This document shows, in pieces, positions 9,265 through 20,882 of a stretch of DNA of 64,000 nt (its first letter is position 1; the number at the start of each line of letters is the position of its first letter). The position numbers and the translations under genes were made by a program. The DNA is from Citrobacter portucalensis (GTDB lineage Bacteria; Pseudomonadota; Gammaproteobacteria; Enterobacterales; Enterobacteriaceae): NCBI RefSeq assembly GCF_002042885.1, contig NZ_MVFY01000011.1:1-64000 (forward strand). Reading direction: 5' to 3'. A model generated the notes under the pieces. It was not told the origin of the DNA and did not search any database. It saw only the letters and a list, made by a program, of their open reading frames with translations.

Positions 9265-10556
9265 TTTCCACGCCAAACCAGACTCACGCCTTCTTCATCT
9301 TCCGCCGCTCCCTCACGCGTCACGAAAACACCCGCAGCCGCAATCAACGTTTCGCCGTAAAACAGCAGCGGTGTGGTATCTCGTCGCCAGGGTGGAATCC
9401 CCTGCTCCTGCCAGATTTTCTTTAATTTCCGTCCACCGTTACGCCCGACAATATGCAATAACCCTGGTGCTTTGAAACGAATGCTGACGGCTTCATCCGC
9501 TTGCGGCATGCGCAATTCACCCGCAGAAATTAACTGAACCGAACCCAATCCGGCAGGCAGCGTCAACGGTGTTTTCCACTCTAACCATGGGATAACGGTT
9601 TCGCTTTGCCCATCGACTGACTTCACCCACCACAGCTGTGACTGATAACGACGGACCTCGTACTCCCCGAGGCGAAAACAGGGTGAGGCATCTTCCCGCG
9701 CCAGCGCCACTTCCTGCCAGATACGTTCCAGTCCATCACGAGAAGGCATCGGCGCATTTAACCCCGCCAGCCAGCGACGAAGTAGCGCGGCACGACGCAC
9801 GTCGCTCATCATCATTAACGGTACCAGTAGCAGTGTGCCATGGGCTGTGATGCAATCGGCTAAATCGCTGGCCAGCAGTTCATCCAGTAAACTCTCCTGC
9901 TCAGCACACAGCGCGGCGCTGCGGGCTACGGCTTGCGCGAAGTGCGGCCAGCGCTGTTGCAGCAATGGGGTAACGCGCAATCTGAGAAAATTGCGATCGT
10001 AGGTATCATCCTGATTGCTTTCATCTTCAATCCAGCATAATTCATGCAGCCGCGCCCATGCTTCAAGCGCCTCTCGCGTTTGCGCCAGCAGCGGTCGAAT
10101 CAGCTGGGTTCCGGCGAACGGTGAGTTTTCGCCCATGGCGGAAAGTCCGGCAGGGCCGCTGCCGCGCTTAAGCGCCAGCAGAAAGGTTTCACACTGGTCA
10201 TCGAGATGCTGGGCGGTCATTAGCACCTCGCCCGGTAGTAAGGTCTGCGCAAATGCCTGATAGCGCGCTCGTCGTGCCTGAGCTTCGATGCCCAGGCCAT
10301 CGTCCTCAAGGTGTACCCGCTCAACCACTAGCGGCACCTGCCACTGCATACATACTGACTCACAGTGCTGCACCCAACTGTCTGCATGTGGGCTTAATCC
10401 GTGATGAATATGGATTGCGCGTAAAGCGACCTCAGGATGCTGCGCTCGCCACTGCACCAGCTGATGCAGGAGTACGGTTGAGTCCAGCCCGCCGCTAAAG
10501 GCGACCAAAATCGATTGAGAATTCAGCAGTGAAGTGTTCAGCGTGAGTGTCGTCAT
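9261..10556 (-). CDS. tilS: tRNA(Ile)-lysidine synthetase
   Basis: TilS ligates lysine to C34 of tRNA-Ile(CAU), converting its decoding from AUG to AUA; it is essential. The 431 residues begin with an N-type ATP pyrophosphatase domain with PP-loop SGGLDS (21-26), followed by the conserved HHGLS and the middle and C-terminal substrate domains ([20 protein letters not shown]). The ORF stops inside a REP element, so the last residues differ from those of E. coli. Confidence 0.96.
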   Translation of the reverse strand: MTTLTLNTSLLNSQSILVAFSGGLDSTVLLHQLVQWRAQHPEVALRAIHIHHGLSPHADSWVQHCESVCMQWQVPLVVERVHLEDDGLGIEAQARRARYQAFAQTLLPGEVLMTAQHLDDQCETFLLALKRGSGPAGLSAMGENSPFAGTQLIRPLLAQTREALEAWARLHELCWIEDESNQDDTYDRNFLRLRVTPLLQQRWPHFAQAVARSAALCAEQESLLDELLASDLADCITAHGTLLLVPLMMMSDVRRAALLRRWLAGLNAPMPSRDGLERIWQEVALAREDASPCFRLGEYEVRRYQSQLWWVKSVDGQSETVIPWLEWKTPLTLPAGLGSVQLISAGELRMPQADEAVSIRFKAPGLLHIVGRNGGRKLKKIWQEQGIPPWRRDTTPLLFYGETLIAAAGVFVTREGAAEDEEGVSLVWRGK

Positions 10557-10617
10557 GATGGTTACTTACAATGGCATTGCCCGGCACGTTACCGGGCTAA
10601 CGCCACAATGACAAGCC

Positions 10618-11007
10618 TTACATCTCGTACAGTTCGAGGGGCAATCCGTCCGGATCGTTGAAAAACGTAAAGCGTTTACCGGTAAATGGATCGATACGTA
10701 TGGATTCACACTTCACGTGGTGTGCTTCCAGATGCGCGATCGACTTTTCTACATCCTCCACGCTGAACGCCAGATGACGCAAACCGCAGGCTTCCGGTCG
10801 GCTCGGACGGCAAGGTGGAAACGGGAAAGAAAAAAGCTCAATCACATACTGGCCGTTCAATGCCAGATCGCCTTTCCACGAATCTCTCTCTTCCCGATAG
10901 GCTTCGCTCATCAGTGTAAAGCCAAGCACATCGCAGTAAAATGCCTTACTTGCCGCGTAGTCCGTCGCAATAATGGCAATATGGTGAACCTGTTTTAATC
11001 CCAGCAT
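10618..11007 (-). CDS. yaeR: VOC-family (glyoxalase-like) metalloprotein YaeR
   Basis: The 129-residue protein is a single vicinal-oxygen-chelate unit pair (HHIAIIATDYAASKAFYCDVLGF ... GLRHLAFSV ... FFNDPDGLPLELYE). His and Glu residues in these strands are typical metal ligands of the glyoxalase I/dioxygenase fold. The substrate is unknown. It lies 66 nt downstream of ldcC in the same direction. Confidence 0.93.
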   Translation of the reverse strand: MLGLKQVHHIAIIATDYAASKAFYCDVLGFTLMSEAYREERDSWKGDLALNGQYVIELFSFPFPPCRPSRPEACGLRHLAFSVEDVEKSIAHLEAHHVKCESIRIDPFTGKRFTFFNDPDGLPLELYEM

Positions 11008-11073
11008 AGCGTCATCGCCTCTTTCATTTTTCTGTCAGCACGTTACTCGTACGTCTTAGGGTCAGGCAAGTCG

Positions 11074-13212
11074 TTATGCCATTTTTAAGACTCTCACGCG
11101 ATACACGCCATCCTCGCCCAGTTTAGCGCCATGGATATCGGTTTCAAATCCCGGGTAGCGCTGCCCCACTGAACACAGCATCAGAAGAAAATCGAGGACA
11201 GCCCGGCTTTTGGCAGTGATCATTTCCCCGGGCATCAAGAGCGGCACGCCAGGAGGATAAGGCAGGATCATATTGGCGGACACGCGTCCTACCAGTTGAT
11301 CAAGCGCCACGGTTTCCACCTCACCTTTGATCTGCCGCTGCCAGGCCTGGTGCGGTGTCATTTTCATTTCCGGCAAAGTATCAAATGCACGCAGCATCAG
11401 TCCGGAGAGATCGTGCTGGCGGATCAGCTTATGGATCCCCTGTGCCAGATCCTGAATACGCATATTGCGATAGAAATCGGGATCTTCAGCATACAGATCC
11501 GGCAGCATATTTTTCACGCGTAAATTCAGATCGTACGAGCGCTTAAATTCCGTCAGGCCACGTAGCAGCCCCATCGCCCGGGTTTTATCAATGCCAATAC
11601 TGAACAGGAATAACAGGTTATACGGTCCCGTTTTTTCGACGACGACGCCGCGTTCATCAAGGAATTTCGCCACCAGCGCCGCGGGGATCCCCTCTTCGCT
11701 CATATTTCCCTGTTCATCCATTCCCGGCGTCAGAATCGTGACCTTCACCGGGTCGAGGAACATGTGGTCGGCATCAGCATCAACAAATCCGTGCCAGTCT
11801 TCACCTGGCGCTACCGGCCAACATTCTGCTTCATCGACCTTTTCCGGCTGCCAGATATCAAAGAACCAGCCATCCGACTCTTCGCGCAGACGCTGCACTT
11901 CTTTACGGAAATGCAGCGCCCGTTCCACCGAACGATTGATTAACCGCTTGCCGGAATTGCCACGCAGCATTGCCGCAGCCGTTTCTATCGACGCCACAAT
12001 CGGATAGCTCGGAGACGTGGAGGTGTGCATCATAAAGGCTTCGTTGAACGTGTCTTCATCATAGTCACCCTTAATGTGGATCAGCGAAGCCTGTGACAAC
12101 GCCGCCAGCATCTTGTGGGTGGACTGGGTTTCAAATATCACCTTTCCCGGTACCCGTTCGCCGCTCATCCCGCTTTTCCCCTGATAGATCGGATGAAAAT
12201 GGGTATACGGCACCCAGGCTGAATCAAAATGGATGGAGGACACATCCAGGGTTTGCTTGATCCAGTTGGTGTTATAAAGCAGCCCGTCATAGGTGGAGTT
12301 GGTGATCACCGCGTGTACTGGCCATTGCGCCTGAGTCGTCTCTTCTACCTTGCGTTCAATACTTGCACGGGTAAATTCCCGACGGGGTATACCGCCGAGG
12401 ATCCCCAACGCGTTACGCGTAGGCTTCAGCCAGATTGGCACCACATCGCTCATCATCAGCAAATGCGCCAGCGACTTATGGCAGTTGCGGTCAATCAGTA
12501 ACGTACTGCCTGCAGGCGCAGCATACATGCCGACAATCTTGTTCGATGTCGAGGTGCCGTTGGTCACCATATAGCTCTGTTCGGCACCAAAAGTACGCGC
12601 GATGTACTCCTCCGCTTCGAGGTGTGGTCCGGTATGATCAAGCAATGAACCCAGTTCGGTTACGGAAATGGACACGTCGGCTTTCAGCGTATTGCCGCCA
12701 AAGAAATCATAGAACAGGCAGCCGACCGGGCTTTTCTGGTACGCCGTACCCGCCATGTGCCCGGGCGTACAGAAGGTATACTTTCCTTCCTTCACATAGG
12801 TAAACAGCGCCTTGGTGAACGGAGGCGTGATGTTATCGAGGTATTCGCTGGTGTACTGGCGAATGCGGGTGGCAATGTCTTCAGACTGACCCAGCGCATA
12901 CTCAAAAAACCACAGCGCCATGCGCAGGTCGTGCGCACTGACATCCATCGTCGAATGGGTATTAATAAAGGCGTAGAGCGGGAGATACTCGTTGAGCTGG
13001 TTGATGTCACTACACAGCTCCAGGCTATATTCATCCCAGTCAAAAATGACGCCGCAAATTCGCGGGTTGTGTTCGATAAACTTCAGCAGGTCAACGCTAT
13101 TCTGCGGCCAGATAATCTGAAATCCCTGCTGTTGCAGCGCACGTTCAAGTTCCTTGATGGGCTCATCTTTATAAAAGACGCCATGCGGTCCCATGATGGC
13201 AATGATATTCAT
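11074..13212 (-). CDS. ldcC: Lysine decarboxylase, constitutive
   Basis: LdcC converts lysine to cadaverine. The 712 residues form an N-terminal wing domain (1-130), the PLP fold-type I core with the cofactor lysine K367 in STHKML, and a C-terminal domain. Its place between accA and yaeR identifies it as ldcC, not the acid-inducible cadA, which lies elsewhere with cadB/cadC. Citrobacter freundii is usually scored lysine-decarboxylase negative in the lab, so low expression may apply; the reading frame itself looks intact. Confidence 0.94.
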   Translation of the reverse strand: MNIIAIMGPHGVFYKDEPIKELERALQQQGFQIIWPQNSVDLLKFIEHNPRICGVIFDWDEYSLELCSDINQLNEYLPLYAFINTHSTMDVSAHDLRMALWFFEYALGQSEDIATRIRQYTSEYLDNITPPFTKALFTYVKEGKYTFCTPGHMAGTAYQKSPVGCLFYDFFGGNTLKADVSISVTELGSLLDHTGPHLEAEEYIARTFGAEQSYMVTNGTSTSNKIVGMYAAPAGSTLLIDRNCHKSLAHLLMMSDVVPIWLKPTRNALGILGGIPRREFTRASIERKVEETTQAQWPVHAVITNSTYDGLLYNTNWIKQTLDVSSIHFDSAWVPYTHFHPIYQGKSGMSGERVPGKVIFETQSTHKMLAALSQASLIHIKGDYDEDTFNEAFMMHTSTSPSYPIVASIETAAAMLRGNSGKRLINRSVERALHFRKEVQRLREESDGWFFDIWQPEKVDEAECWPVAPGEDWHGFVDADADHMFLDPVKVTILTPGMDEQGNMSEEGIPAALVAKFLDERGVVVEKTGPYNLLFLFSIGIDKTRAMGLLRGLTEFKRSYDLNLRVKNMLPDLYAEDPDFYRNMRIQDLAQGIHKLIRQHDLSGLMLRAFDTLPEMKMTPHQAWQRQIKGEVETVALDQLVGRVSANMILPYPPGVPLLMPGEMITAKSRAVLDFLLMLCSVGQRYPGFETDIHGAKLGEDGVYRVRVLKMA

Positions 13213-13264
13213 GCGTTCCTCCTGGAAAAACCTTAGTTAATCATAGCCTGGCCAAACCACAGGT

Positions 13265-13296
13265 AAAAAAAAGGGCCACAACGTTGTGGCCCTTTT
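13265..13296 (-). terminator. Terminator after accA
   Basis: On the minus strand AAAAGGGCCACAACG pairs with CGTTGTGGCCCTTTT, followed by a long T-run. It separates the lpx-dnaE-accA transcription unit from ldcC. Confidence 0.9.
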
Positions 13297-13311
13297 CGGA
13301 ATTAATGCAGT

Positions 13312-14271
13312 TTACGCGTAACCGTAGCTCATCAGACGCTGGTAACGACGGTTTTTCAGATCGTCTTTGCTTAACACGTCGAGATCGGCGAGATCGGCCA
13401 GCAGCTGTGCTTTCAGGGACGCAGCCATCACTTCCGGATTGCGGTGTGCGCCGCCTAACGGTTCCGGAATGATAGAGTCGATAAGCTTCAGCTCTTTCAG
13501 ACGCGGGGCAACAATTCCCATCGCTTCTGCGGCCAGCGGTGCTTTGTCGGCGCTTTTCCACAGAATGGAAGCACAACCTTCCGGGGAGATGACGGAATAG
13601 GTGCTGTATTGCAGCATATTCACTTTATCGCCTACACCAATCGCCAGCGCGCCACCGGAACCACCTTCACCGATAACGGTGCAGATTACCGGTACGCTCA
13701 GACGCGACATTTCACGCAGGTTGCGCGCGATCGCTTCTGACTGACCACGCTCTTCCGCGCCCACGCCCGGGTAAGCCCCTGGGGTGTCGATGAAGGTAAT
13801 GATCGGCATGTTGAAACGCTCGGCCATTTCCATCAGACGCAGCGCTTTGCGATAACCTTCCGGCGCTGGCATGCCGAAATTACGGCGAATCTTTTCTTTG
13901 GTCTCACGGCCTTTCTGATGACCAATGATCATCACCGGACGGCCATCCAGACGCGCGATACCGCCGACAATAGCTTTATCATCCGCATAGGCACGATCGC
14001 CCGCCAGCTCATCAAATTCATCAAACGCCAGGCGGACATAATCCAGGGTGTACGGACGCTGTGGATGGCGCGCCAGTTGGGCTACCTGCCATGCGCCAAG
14101 ATCGGCGAAGATTTTACGCGTCAGTTCTACGCTTTTTTCACGCAGGCGATGCACTTCTTCATCGATGTTAATATCCAGTTTCTCATCCTGACGGCTAACC
14201 GCAGTCAAAGAATCGATTTTTGCTTCCAGCTCTGCAATCGGCTGTTCAAAATCAAGGAAATTCAGACTCAT
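13312..14271 (-). CDS. accA: Acetyl-CoA carboxylase carboxyltransferase subunit alpha
   Basis: AccA with AccD transfers the carboxyl group from biotin carrier protein to acetyl-CoA, giving malonyl-CoA for fatty acid synthesis. The 319-residue protein shows the crotonase-like carboxyltransferase core with [19 protein letters not shown] and the glycine-rich [12 protein letters not shown] oxyanion segment. It starts 12 nt after dnaE and ends before a strong terminator, closing the operon. Confidence 0.97.
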   Translation of the reverse strand: MSLNFLDFEQPIAELEAKIDSLTAVSRQDEKLDINIDEEVHRLREKSVELTRKIFADLGAWQVAQLARHPQRPYTLDYVRLAFDEFDELAGDRAYADDKAIVGGIARLDGRPVMIIGHQKGRETKEKIRRNFGMPAPEGYRKALRLMEMAERFNMPIITFIDTPGAYPGVGAEERGQSEAIARNLREMSRLSVPVICTVIGEGGSGGALAIGVGDKVNMLQYSTYSVISPEGCASILWKSADKAPLAAEAMGIVAPRLKELKLIDSIIPEPLGGAHRNPEVMAASLKAQLLADLADLDVLSKDDLKNRRYQRLMSYGYA

Positions 14272-14283
14272 AGTATTCCTGTA

Positions 14284-17200
14284 TTAGTCAAACTCCAGTT
14301 CCACCTGCTCCGAACCAATAAGGCCACGGAGATCGTTTAGCAAACGATCGCTCGGAGAAACACGCCACGTCGCGCCAAAACGCAACCGCGCACGTGCATC
14401 CGCCCTCTGATAGTAGAGATGTACTGGAATTGTCCCCGAGCGGTGGGGTTCCAGAGACTGACGGAGTCGGTTTAAAAGCTGGTCATCAATTTGCCTGTCC
14501 GTCAGCGAGATAGCAAGCCCGCGAGCATATTTTTCCCGGGCTTCGTCAATATCCATGACTTCACGGGCCATCATTTTAAGCCCGCCGCTGAAGTCATCAA
14601 AGCTGACCTGTCCGCTGACGATAAGTATGCGGTCTTTTTCCAGCAATTGCTGGTATTTATCCAGAGCATCGGTAAACAACATAACTTCCAGACGTCCGGA
14701 ACGGTCATCCAGTGTACAGATGCCGATACGATTGCCGCGCTTGGTGACCATTACCCGCGCAGCAATGACGAGCCCCGCAGCCGTGGTGACTTTACCACGT
14801 TCTGTCGGATGCATGTCTTTCAGCCTGTAGCCTCCGACATAGCGCTCAATTTCTTTTAAATACTGGTTGATGGGGTGTCCCGTCAGGTAAAGCCCCAACG
14901 TTTCACGCTCACCATCTAATACCACCTGCTCCGGCCATGGTTGGCAACTGGCATAGGATTGTTCAATTTGCTCCGGTTCTTCCGCCAGCACGCCAAACAT
15001 ATCGGCCTGACCGATGGCTTCAGCTTTTGCATGCTGATCGGCGGCTTTTAGCGCATCGTTGAGCGAATTCATCAACGCCGCGCGATGCGGGCCAAGGCGA
15101 TCAAACGCCCCGGACATGATTAGCTTTTCCAGCACCCGGCGGTTAAGTTTTTTGATATCCGTGCGCGCACAGAGATCAAACAGCTCACGGAAGTAACCGC
15201 CTTCGTTACGCGCCTCAATAATAGCTTCAATTGGTCCTTCACCCACGCCTTTTATCGCGCCGATGCCATAAACAATCTCGCCATCATCATTCACGTGAAA
15301 ATGGTAAAGCCCGGAGTTGATATCCGGCGGCAGGATTTTGAGCCCCATACGCCAGCATTCATCTACCAGCCCGACCACTTTTTCAGTGTTATCCATATCG
15401 GCGGTCATTACCGCCGCCATAAACTCAGCAGGATAATGCGCCTTCAACCACAGCGTCTGGTAAGAGACGAGCGCATAGGCTGCGGAGTGCGATTTGTTAA
15501 ATCCGTAACCGGCGAATTTCTCCACCAGGTCAAAGATTTTCATCGCCAGTTCGCCGTCTACGCCGCGCTTTTTCGCCCCTTCTTCAAAGGTGCCGCGCTG
15601 CTTAGCCATCTCTTCCGGCTTTTTCTTACCCATCGCACGACGCAGCATATCCGCGCCGCCAAGGGTGTACCCGGACAACTCCTGGGCAATCTGCATAACC
15701 TGTTCCTGATACAGGATAATGCCGTAGGTCGGCTCCAGTACCGGTTTCAGACACTCATGCTGCCATTGTACGTCCGGGTAGGAAATCTCTTCGCGACCAT
15801 GCTTACGGTCGATAAAGTTATCTACCATCCCCGACTGTAGCGGACCTGGGCGGAACAGAGCCACCAGTGCGATCATGTCTTCGAAGCAGTCAGGCTGCAG
15901 ACGTTTGATCAGGTCTTTCATACCGCGGGATTCAAGCTGGAAGACCGCCGTGGTCTCCGAGCGTTGCAGCATATCGAAGCTTTTCTTGTCATCCAGCGGG
16001 ATAGCCGCAATATCCAGCGGTGGCTCACCGTTCTTTTCACGGCGCGCGTTGATCATTTCCAGCGCCCAGTTGATGATGGTGAGCGTACGCAGGCCGAGGA
16101 AGTCGAACTTCACAAGACCGGCATATTCCACGTCGTTCTTATCAAACTGAGTAACCGGGTGCAGCCCCTGCTCATCGCAGTACAGAGGCGCAAAATCAGT
16201 AATTTTTGTCGGTGCGATAACCACACCACCGGCGTGCTTACCAGCGTTACGCGTGACGCCTTCCAGCTTACGCGCCATATCGATCAGCGCTTTAACCTCT
16301 TCATCTGCCTCATAGATTTCCGGCAGTTGGGGTTCGGCTTCAAAGGCTTTTGCCAGCGTCATGCCCGGATCGGGCGGCACCAGTTTCGAAATACGGTCAA
16401 CGAAACCGTACGGATGTCCCAGCACGCGGCCCACGTCGCGGATAACCGCTTTTGCAGCCATCGTACCAAAGGTAATAATCTGCGAAACCGCATCACGACC
16501 GTACATTTCCGCCACGTGCTCGATAACCTGGTCGCGTTTCTCCATACAGAAGTCAACGTCGAAGTCGGGCATTGAGACACGTTCCGGGTTAAGGAAACGT
16601 TCGAACAGCAGGTCAAACTCCAGCGGATCGAGATCGGTAATTTTCAGCGCATAGGCGACAAGTGAGCCAGCGCCGGAACCACGTCCCGGGCCTACCGGTA
16701 CGCCGTTATCTTTCGACCACTGGATAAATTCCATAACGATCAGGAAGTAGCCTGGGAATCCCATCTGGTTGATAACTTTAAGTTCAACTTCCAGACGTTC
16801 ATCGTAAGGCGGGCGCTTCTGCGCACGAACTTCAGGGTCAGGGAACAAAAATTCGAGGCGTTCTTCCAGCCCTTCGCGTGATTTCGCCACGAGGAAATCC
16901 TCGGTGGTCATATCGCCAGTCGGGAACTGCGGCAGGAAGTATTCGCCCAGACGCACCGTCACGTTGCAGCGTTTGGCTATCTCGACGGTGTTTTGCAGTG
17001 CTTCCGGAATATCGGAGAACAGCTCGCACATCTCATCTTCGCTGCGCATGTACTGCTGCGGCGAATAGTTACGCGGGCGTTTCGGGTCATCAAGGGTGAA
17101 CCCGTCGTGGATTGCTACGCGGATTTCATGCGCGTCGAAATCTCCGGTTTCCAGGAAGCGGACATCGTTAGTCGCCACCACCGGTAGACCACGCGTTTCG

Positions 17201-17766
17201 GCCAGTGCTACGGCTGCATGCAGATAATTTTCTTCATCTTGCCTGCCGGTGCGAATCAGTTCGAGGAAATAGCAATTGGGAAAATGTTCTTCGTAAAACG
17301 CCACGCACTCGTCAACCAGTGCGCTATTGCCGCGCAGCAGGCTGCGTCCGACATCGCCCATGCGACCGCCGGAGAGCAAAATCAAACCTTCTTTTAGCTC
17401 GACCAACCAGTCCCGGTCGATAACCGGTCCTTCTGCGCCATAGCCTCGCTGATAGGCTTTCGAAATCAACAACGTCAGGTTCTGATAGCCGGTATTATTT
17501 GCGGCCAGCACGGTGAGCTGCGTGAGTTCATCGCCCAACAGCTCACTGCGGACATGAAAATCTGCGCCAACTATCGGCTTGATACCCGCGCCGTGGCCCG
17601 CTCCGTAAAACTTCACCAGACCACACAGGTTGGTAAAATCGGTGATCGCCAGCGCAGGCATGCCTAACGCGGCCGCCTTTTTCACCAGCGGCCCGGTTTT
17701 CGCCAGCCCATCGATCATGGAGTAGTCGCTGTGCACCCGTAGGTGGACGAAACGTGGTTCAGACAT
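14284..17766 (-). CDS. dnaE: DNA polymerase III subunit alpha
   Basis: DnaE is the replicative polymerase. I start at 17766 ([17 protein letters not shown]), giving 1160 residues as in E. coli. Domains in order: N-terminal PHP domain, palm with the catalytic aspartates in PDFDVDF, thumb and fingers, tandem HhH, OB fold, and a C-terminal tau-binding domain. The beta-clamp motif lies near residue 920 (QADMFG). It lies between rnhB (24 nt) and accA (12 nt). Confidence 0.97.
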   Translation of the reverse strand: MSEPRFVHLRVHSDYSMIDGLAKTGPLVKKAAALGMPALAITDFTNLCGLVKFYGAGHGAGIKPIVGADFHVRSELLGDELTQLTVLAANNTGYQNLTLLISKAYQRGYGAEGPVIDRDWLVELKEGLILLSGGRMGDVGRSLLRGNSALVDECVAFYEEHFPNCYFLELIRTGRQDEENYLHAAVALAETRGLPVVATNDVRFLETGDFDAHEIRVAIHDGFTLDDPKRPRNYSPQQYMRSEDEMCELFSDIPEALQNTVEIAKRCNVTVRLGEYFLPQFPTGDMTTEDFLVAKSREGLEERLEFLFPDPEVRAQKRPPYDERLEVELKVINQMGFPGYFLIVMEFIQWSKDNGVPVGPGRGSGAGSLVAYALKITDLDPLEFDLLFERFLNPERVSMPDFDVDFCMEKRDQVIEHVAEMYGRDAVSQIITFGTMAAKAVIRDVGRVLGHPYGFVDRISKLVPPDPGMTLAKAFEAEPQLPEIYEADEEVKALIDMARKLEGVTRNAGKHAGGVVIAPTKITDFAPLYCDEQGLHPVTQFDKNDVEYAGLVKFDFLGLRTLTIINWALEMINARREKNGEPPLDIAAIPLDDKKSFDMLQRSETTAVFQLESRGMKDLIKRLQPDCFEDMIALVALFRPGPLQSGMVDNFIDRKHGREEISYPDVQWQHECLKPVLEPTYGIILYQEQVMQIAQELSGYTLGGADMLRRAMGKKKPEEMAKQRGTFEEGAKKRGVDGELAMKIFDLVEKFAGYGFNKSHSAAYALVSYQTLWLKAHYPAEFMAAVMTADMDNTEKVVGLVDECWRMGLKILPPDINSGLYHFHVNDDGEIVYGIGAIKGVGEGPIEAIIEARNEGGYFRELFDLCARTDIKKLNRRVLEKLIMSGAFDRLGPHRAALMNSLNDALKAADQHAKAEAIGQADMFGVLAEEPEQIEQSYASCQPWPEQVVLDGERETLGLYLTGHPINQYLKEIERYVGGYRLKDMHPTERGKVTTAAGLVIAARVMVTKRGNRIGICTLDDRSGRLEVMLFTDALDKYQQLLEKDRILIVSGQVSFDDFSGGLKMMAREVMDIDEAREKYARGLAISLTDRQIDDQLLNRLRQSLEPHRSGTIPVHLYYQRADARARLRFGATWRVSPSDRLLNDLRGLIGSEQVELEFD

Positions 17767-17790
17767 CTTCAGATTCCTTCGACACAAGAA

Positions 17791-18387
17791 TCAGGACGAG
17801 AGTCCCAGTGCGCGTTTGACGGGGCCAAAGCTGCGGCGATGGTGCTCAGTCGCACCATGCAGTGCCAATTTTTCCAGATGAAATGCGGTTGGATAGCCTT
17901 TGTGCTGTGCAAAACCATACTGTGGAAAAACCGTATCCAGCGCCGCCATTTCAGCGTCACGGGTCACTTTTGCCAGAATCGATGCGGCGCTGATCTCCGC
18001 CACGCGGCTATCACCTTTGACCACCGCCATCGACGGTACCGGTAATGCCGGGCAACGATTGCCGTCAATCAGCACGTATTCGGGCGCAATATGCAAACCC
18101 GCAACCGCACGCTGCATGGCCAGCATGGTGGCATGCAAAATGTTCAGCTCGTCGATTTCATGCGGTTCCGCCCGACCAAGGCTCCAGCTTAACGCTTTTT
18201 CTTTAATTTCATCAAACAGCGCCAGGCGACGTTTTTCTGACAGTTTTTTTGAGTCATTAAGACCGATAATAGGGCGAGTCGGATCCAGAATGACGGCAGC
18301 AGTGACGACCGCACCGACCAAAGGGCCGCGCCCGACTTCATCCACACCCGCCACTAAATGCGTATGCGGATACACAAATTCAATCAT
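17791..18387 (-). CDS. rnhB: Ribonuclease HII
   Basis: RNase HII cuts RNA in RNA-DNA hybrids and at single ribonucleotides in DNA. The 198 residues carry the [10 protein letters not shown] motif with D16 and E17, plus D108 (LIDGN) and D126 (KGDS), which form the DEDD metal site. Its ATG overlaps the lpxB TGA (ATGA). Confidence 0.97.
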   Translation of the reverse strand: MIEFVYPHTHLVAGVDEVGRGPLVGAVVTAAVILDPTRPIIGLNDSKKLSEKRRLALFDEIKEKALSWSLGRAEPHEIDELNILHATMLAMQRAVAGLHIAPEYVLIDGNRCPALPVPSMAVVKGDSRVAEISAASILAKVTRDAEMAALDTVFPQYGFAQHKGYPTAFHLEKLALHGATEHHRRSFGPVKRALGLSS

Positions 18388-19532
18388 TGCGCTAACTCCA
18401 GGACCGCATCCGCCGCCTGCTCATCAGCATTGCAACGGATCTGCTGGTGCAGTTCACGGAATGTGTCGTGCATCGCATGGCTGGTTTTACCATTTGCCAG
18501 CAACGGCAACAGCGCTTGCGACAGCGCCTGCGGTTCACACTCTTCCTGCAACAGCTCTTTAACCAGTTCTCTTCCCGCCAGCAGGTTAGGTAGCGAAACG
18601 TAATCCGTTTTCACCAGGCGCTTCGCCAGCCAAAAGGTGAAGGGTTTCATACGGTAGCCAACCACCATCGGGCATTTTGCCAGCATACACTCCAGCGCGG
18701 CGGTACCTGAAGCCAGCAGTGCGGCATCGCTGGCCACCATTGCTTCACGTCCCATACCATTGAGCAGATGTACAGAAAGCTCCGGTGCAACTTCCGCTTT
18801 AATGCGTTCAAACTGCTCGCGACGTTTGGCATTCACCAACGGCACCACCACTTCGAGATCCGGATAATGCTGGCGTAATAGCTGCGCCGTTTTCAGAAAA
18901 TCGGCGCTGAGCATCTCCACTTCTGCACCGCGGCTTCCTGGCAGTAGCGCCAGGCAGTGAGCGTCATGAGGAATGCCCAGAACATCACGTGCCGCATTTT
19001 TATCCGGGTCCAACGGCATGGCATCCGCCATGGTATGACCGATAAAGCGGCACGGGACGTTAAATTTGTCATAAAACGCTTTTTCGAAAGGCAGAAAGGC
19101 CAGCACCATGTTGGTGGATCTGCCTATTTTGAAAACGCGTTTCTGTCGCCACGCCCAGACGGACGGACTGACATAATGAATGGTTTTAATGCCCTGTTTT
19201 TTCAAGTTCCCTTCGAGGGTAATATTGAAATCAGGCGCATCAATGCCGACGAAAACATCCGGCTTTAAGTCGGTGAATCGGCGAGTGAGGTCGGCACGAA
19301 TATGCAGTAAACGGCGCAGGCGTCCGAGCACTTCAACAATGCCCATGACCGCCAGCTCTTCCATTTCGTACCAGGCTTCACAACCTTCGGCCTGCATCAG
19401 CGGACCCGCCACGCCAACAAAACGCGCATTGGGAACGCGAGCCTTGAGTGCACGGATTAACCCTGCACCAAGAATATCGCCGGAGGTTTCTCCGGCGACG
19501 AGGGCAATCGTTAAAGGACGCTGTTCAGTCAT
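18384..19532 (-). CDS. lpxB: Lipid-A-disaccharide synthase
   Basis: LpxB is the GT19 glycosyltransferase joining lipid X to UDP-diacylglucosamine to form the lipid A disaccharide, at the inner membrane. The 382-residue protein shows the family's [13 protein letters not shown] start, the GIDAPDFN block and [10 protein letters not shown]. It overlaps lpxA by one base (TAATG-type junction) and rnhB by four, within the lpxD-fabZ-lpxA-lpxB run. Confidence 0.97.
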   Translation of the reverse strand: MTEQRPLTIALVAGETSGDILGAGLIRALKARVPNARFVGVAGPLMQAEGCEAWYEMEELAVMGIVEVLGRLRRLLHIRADLTRRFTDLKPDVFVGIDAPDFNITLEGNLKKQGIKTIHYVSPSVWAWRQKRVFKIGRSTNMVLAFLPFEKAFYDKFNVPCRFIGHTMADAMPLDPDKNAARDVLGIPHDAHCLALLPGSRGAEVEMLSADFLKTAQLLRQHYPDLEVVVPLVNAKRREQFERIKAEVAPELSVHLLNGMGREAMVASDAALLASGTAALECMLAKCPMVVGYRMKPFTFWLAKRLVKTDYVSLPNLLAGRELVKELLQEECEPQALSQALLPLLANGKTSHAMHDTFRELHQQIRCNADEQAADAVLELAQ

Positions 19533-20320
19533 TAACGAATCAGGCCACGCGTTGAGCGTTCAAAGAAGTCGCTGAAAGCCTGAACTTCGGGGTACTGTTT
19601 CGCCAGTTCCGCGATTTCTGGTTTCACTTCTTCCAGCGTTTTACCGCTACGGTACAACGCTTTGTAGGCGTTACGAATCGCGGTAATCGCTTCGCGGGTG
19701 AATCCACGACGCTTCAGACCTTCGATATTGACGCCAAACGGCGTCGCGTGGTTACCCTGGGCGATAACGTACGGAGGCACGTCCTGGGCTACACCAGAAC
19801 AGCCGCCAACCATCACATGAGCACCGATGATGCAGAACTGATGCACCGCAGTCATGCCGCCGATGATAACAAAATCATCAAGCGAAACATGTCCGGCAAG
19901 CGTGGCGTTATTCGCCAGAATACAGCGGTTGCCTACCGTACAATCATGCGCGACGTGCGCATTAATCATCAGTAAGTTATCGCTGCCCACCTTCGTCACT
20001 CCACCGCCCTGCACTGTGCCACGATGAATGGTGACGCTTTCGCGGATGCGGTTGCGATCGCCAATTTCCACACGGGTCGGTTCGCCAGCATATTTAAGAT
20101 CCTGGTTAACTTCACCGATGGAGGCAAACTGATAGATCTCGTTATCGCGACCAATTTTTGTATGGCCATTCACGACAACGTGAGACTTCAGTACGGTACC
20201 CTCACCAATTTCAACATGGGGTCCAACAATACAAAATGGGCCAATGTGAGCATTGGCACCAATGCTGGCGCCCTCTTCTACAATGGCGGTCGGGTGAATA
20301 AAGGCGGATTTATCAATCAC
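19532..20320 (-). CDS. lpxA: UDP-N-acetylglucosamine acyltransferase
   Basis: LpxA adds 3-hydroxymyristate to the 3-OH of UDP-GlcNAc, the first step of lipid A synthesis. The 262 residues form a left-handed beta helix of hexapeptide repeats, with catalytic H125 (INAHVAHDC), followed by a helical C-terminal domain. It starts 3 nt after fabZ. Confidence 0.97.
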   Translation of the reverse strand: MIDKSAFIHPTAIVEEGASIGANAHIGPFCIVGPHVEIGEGTVLKSHVVVNGHTKIGRDNEIYQFASIGEVNQDLKYAGEPTRVEIGDRNRIRESVTIHRGTVQGGGVTKVGSDNLLMINAHVAHDCTVGNRCILANNATLAGHVSLDDFVIIGGMTAVHQFCIIGAHVMVGGCSGVAQDVPPYVIAQGNHATPFGVNIEGLKRRGFTREAITAIRNAYKALYRSGKTLEEVKPEIAELAKQYPEVQAFSDFFERSTRGLIR

Positions 20321-20323
20321 GTA

Positions 20324-20779
20324 TCAGGCCTCCCGGCTACGGGCACACATCATCGTTGCTTCGCACACAACTTTACCGTCGACCAGCGCAACCCCTTTAA
20401 AACGGGTCAGGCCACGGCGCGTTTTCTCGAAAGTCACTTCCATGATCATCTGATCGCCAGGCACGACAGGACGCTTAAAGCGTGCTTCATCAATACCAGC
20501 GAAATAATACAGTTCGCCTGGTTCCAGTTTTCCTACGCTTTTAAACGCGAGGATACCGGTAGCCTGTGCCATCGCTTCCAGAATCAATACGCCAGGGAAA
20601 ATAGGTTTACCCGGGAAGTGGCCCTGAAAGAAAGGCTCGTTAACGGATACATTTTTCACTGCGCGCAGAAAACGACCTTCTTCAAAATCCAGCACGCGGT
20701 CAACCAGCAGAAACGGAAAACGGTGCGGCAGAAGTTCTAAAATCTCTTCAATATGCAGAGTATGAGTGTTAGTAGTCAA
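20324..20779 (-). CDS. fabZ: 3-hydroxyacyl-ACP dehydratase FabZ
   Basis: FabZ dehydrates 3-hydroxyacyl-ACP during fatty acid elongation and competes with LpxA/LpxD for 3-hydroxymyristoyl-ACP. The 151-residue hot-dog-fold protein has catalytic H54 ([14 protein letters not shown]) and E68 (LEAMAQ). It is separated from lpxD by a 103-nt gap with a strong hairpin. Confidence 0.97.
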   Translation of the reverse strand: MTTNTHTLHIEEILELLPHRFPFLLVDRVLDFEEGRFLRAVKNVSVNEPFFQGHFPGKPIFPGVLILEAMAQATGILAFKSVGKLEPGELYYFAGIDEARFKRPVVPGDQMIMEVTFEKTRRGLTRFKGVALVDGKVVCEATMMCARSREA

Positions 20780-20821
20780 AATACTCTTCCTGTCAAAATA
20801 TACTAAAAGGCAATAATAACA

Positions 20822-20855
20822 CGGCCTGTCGCAATCGTATGAATGGGACAGGCCG
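20822..20855 (-). other. Strong hairpin between lpxD and fabZ
   Basis: CGGCCTGTC and GACAGGCCG form a perfect 9-bp stem with a 16-nt loop. No T-run follows in the direction of transcription, so it looks like a processing, stability or pausing structure, not a terminator. Confidence 0.7.
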
Positions 20856-20882
20856 AAAAGTCAGACATGCAAAAACGGTGCT

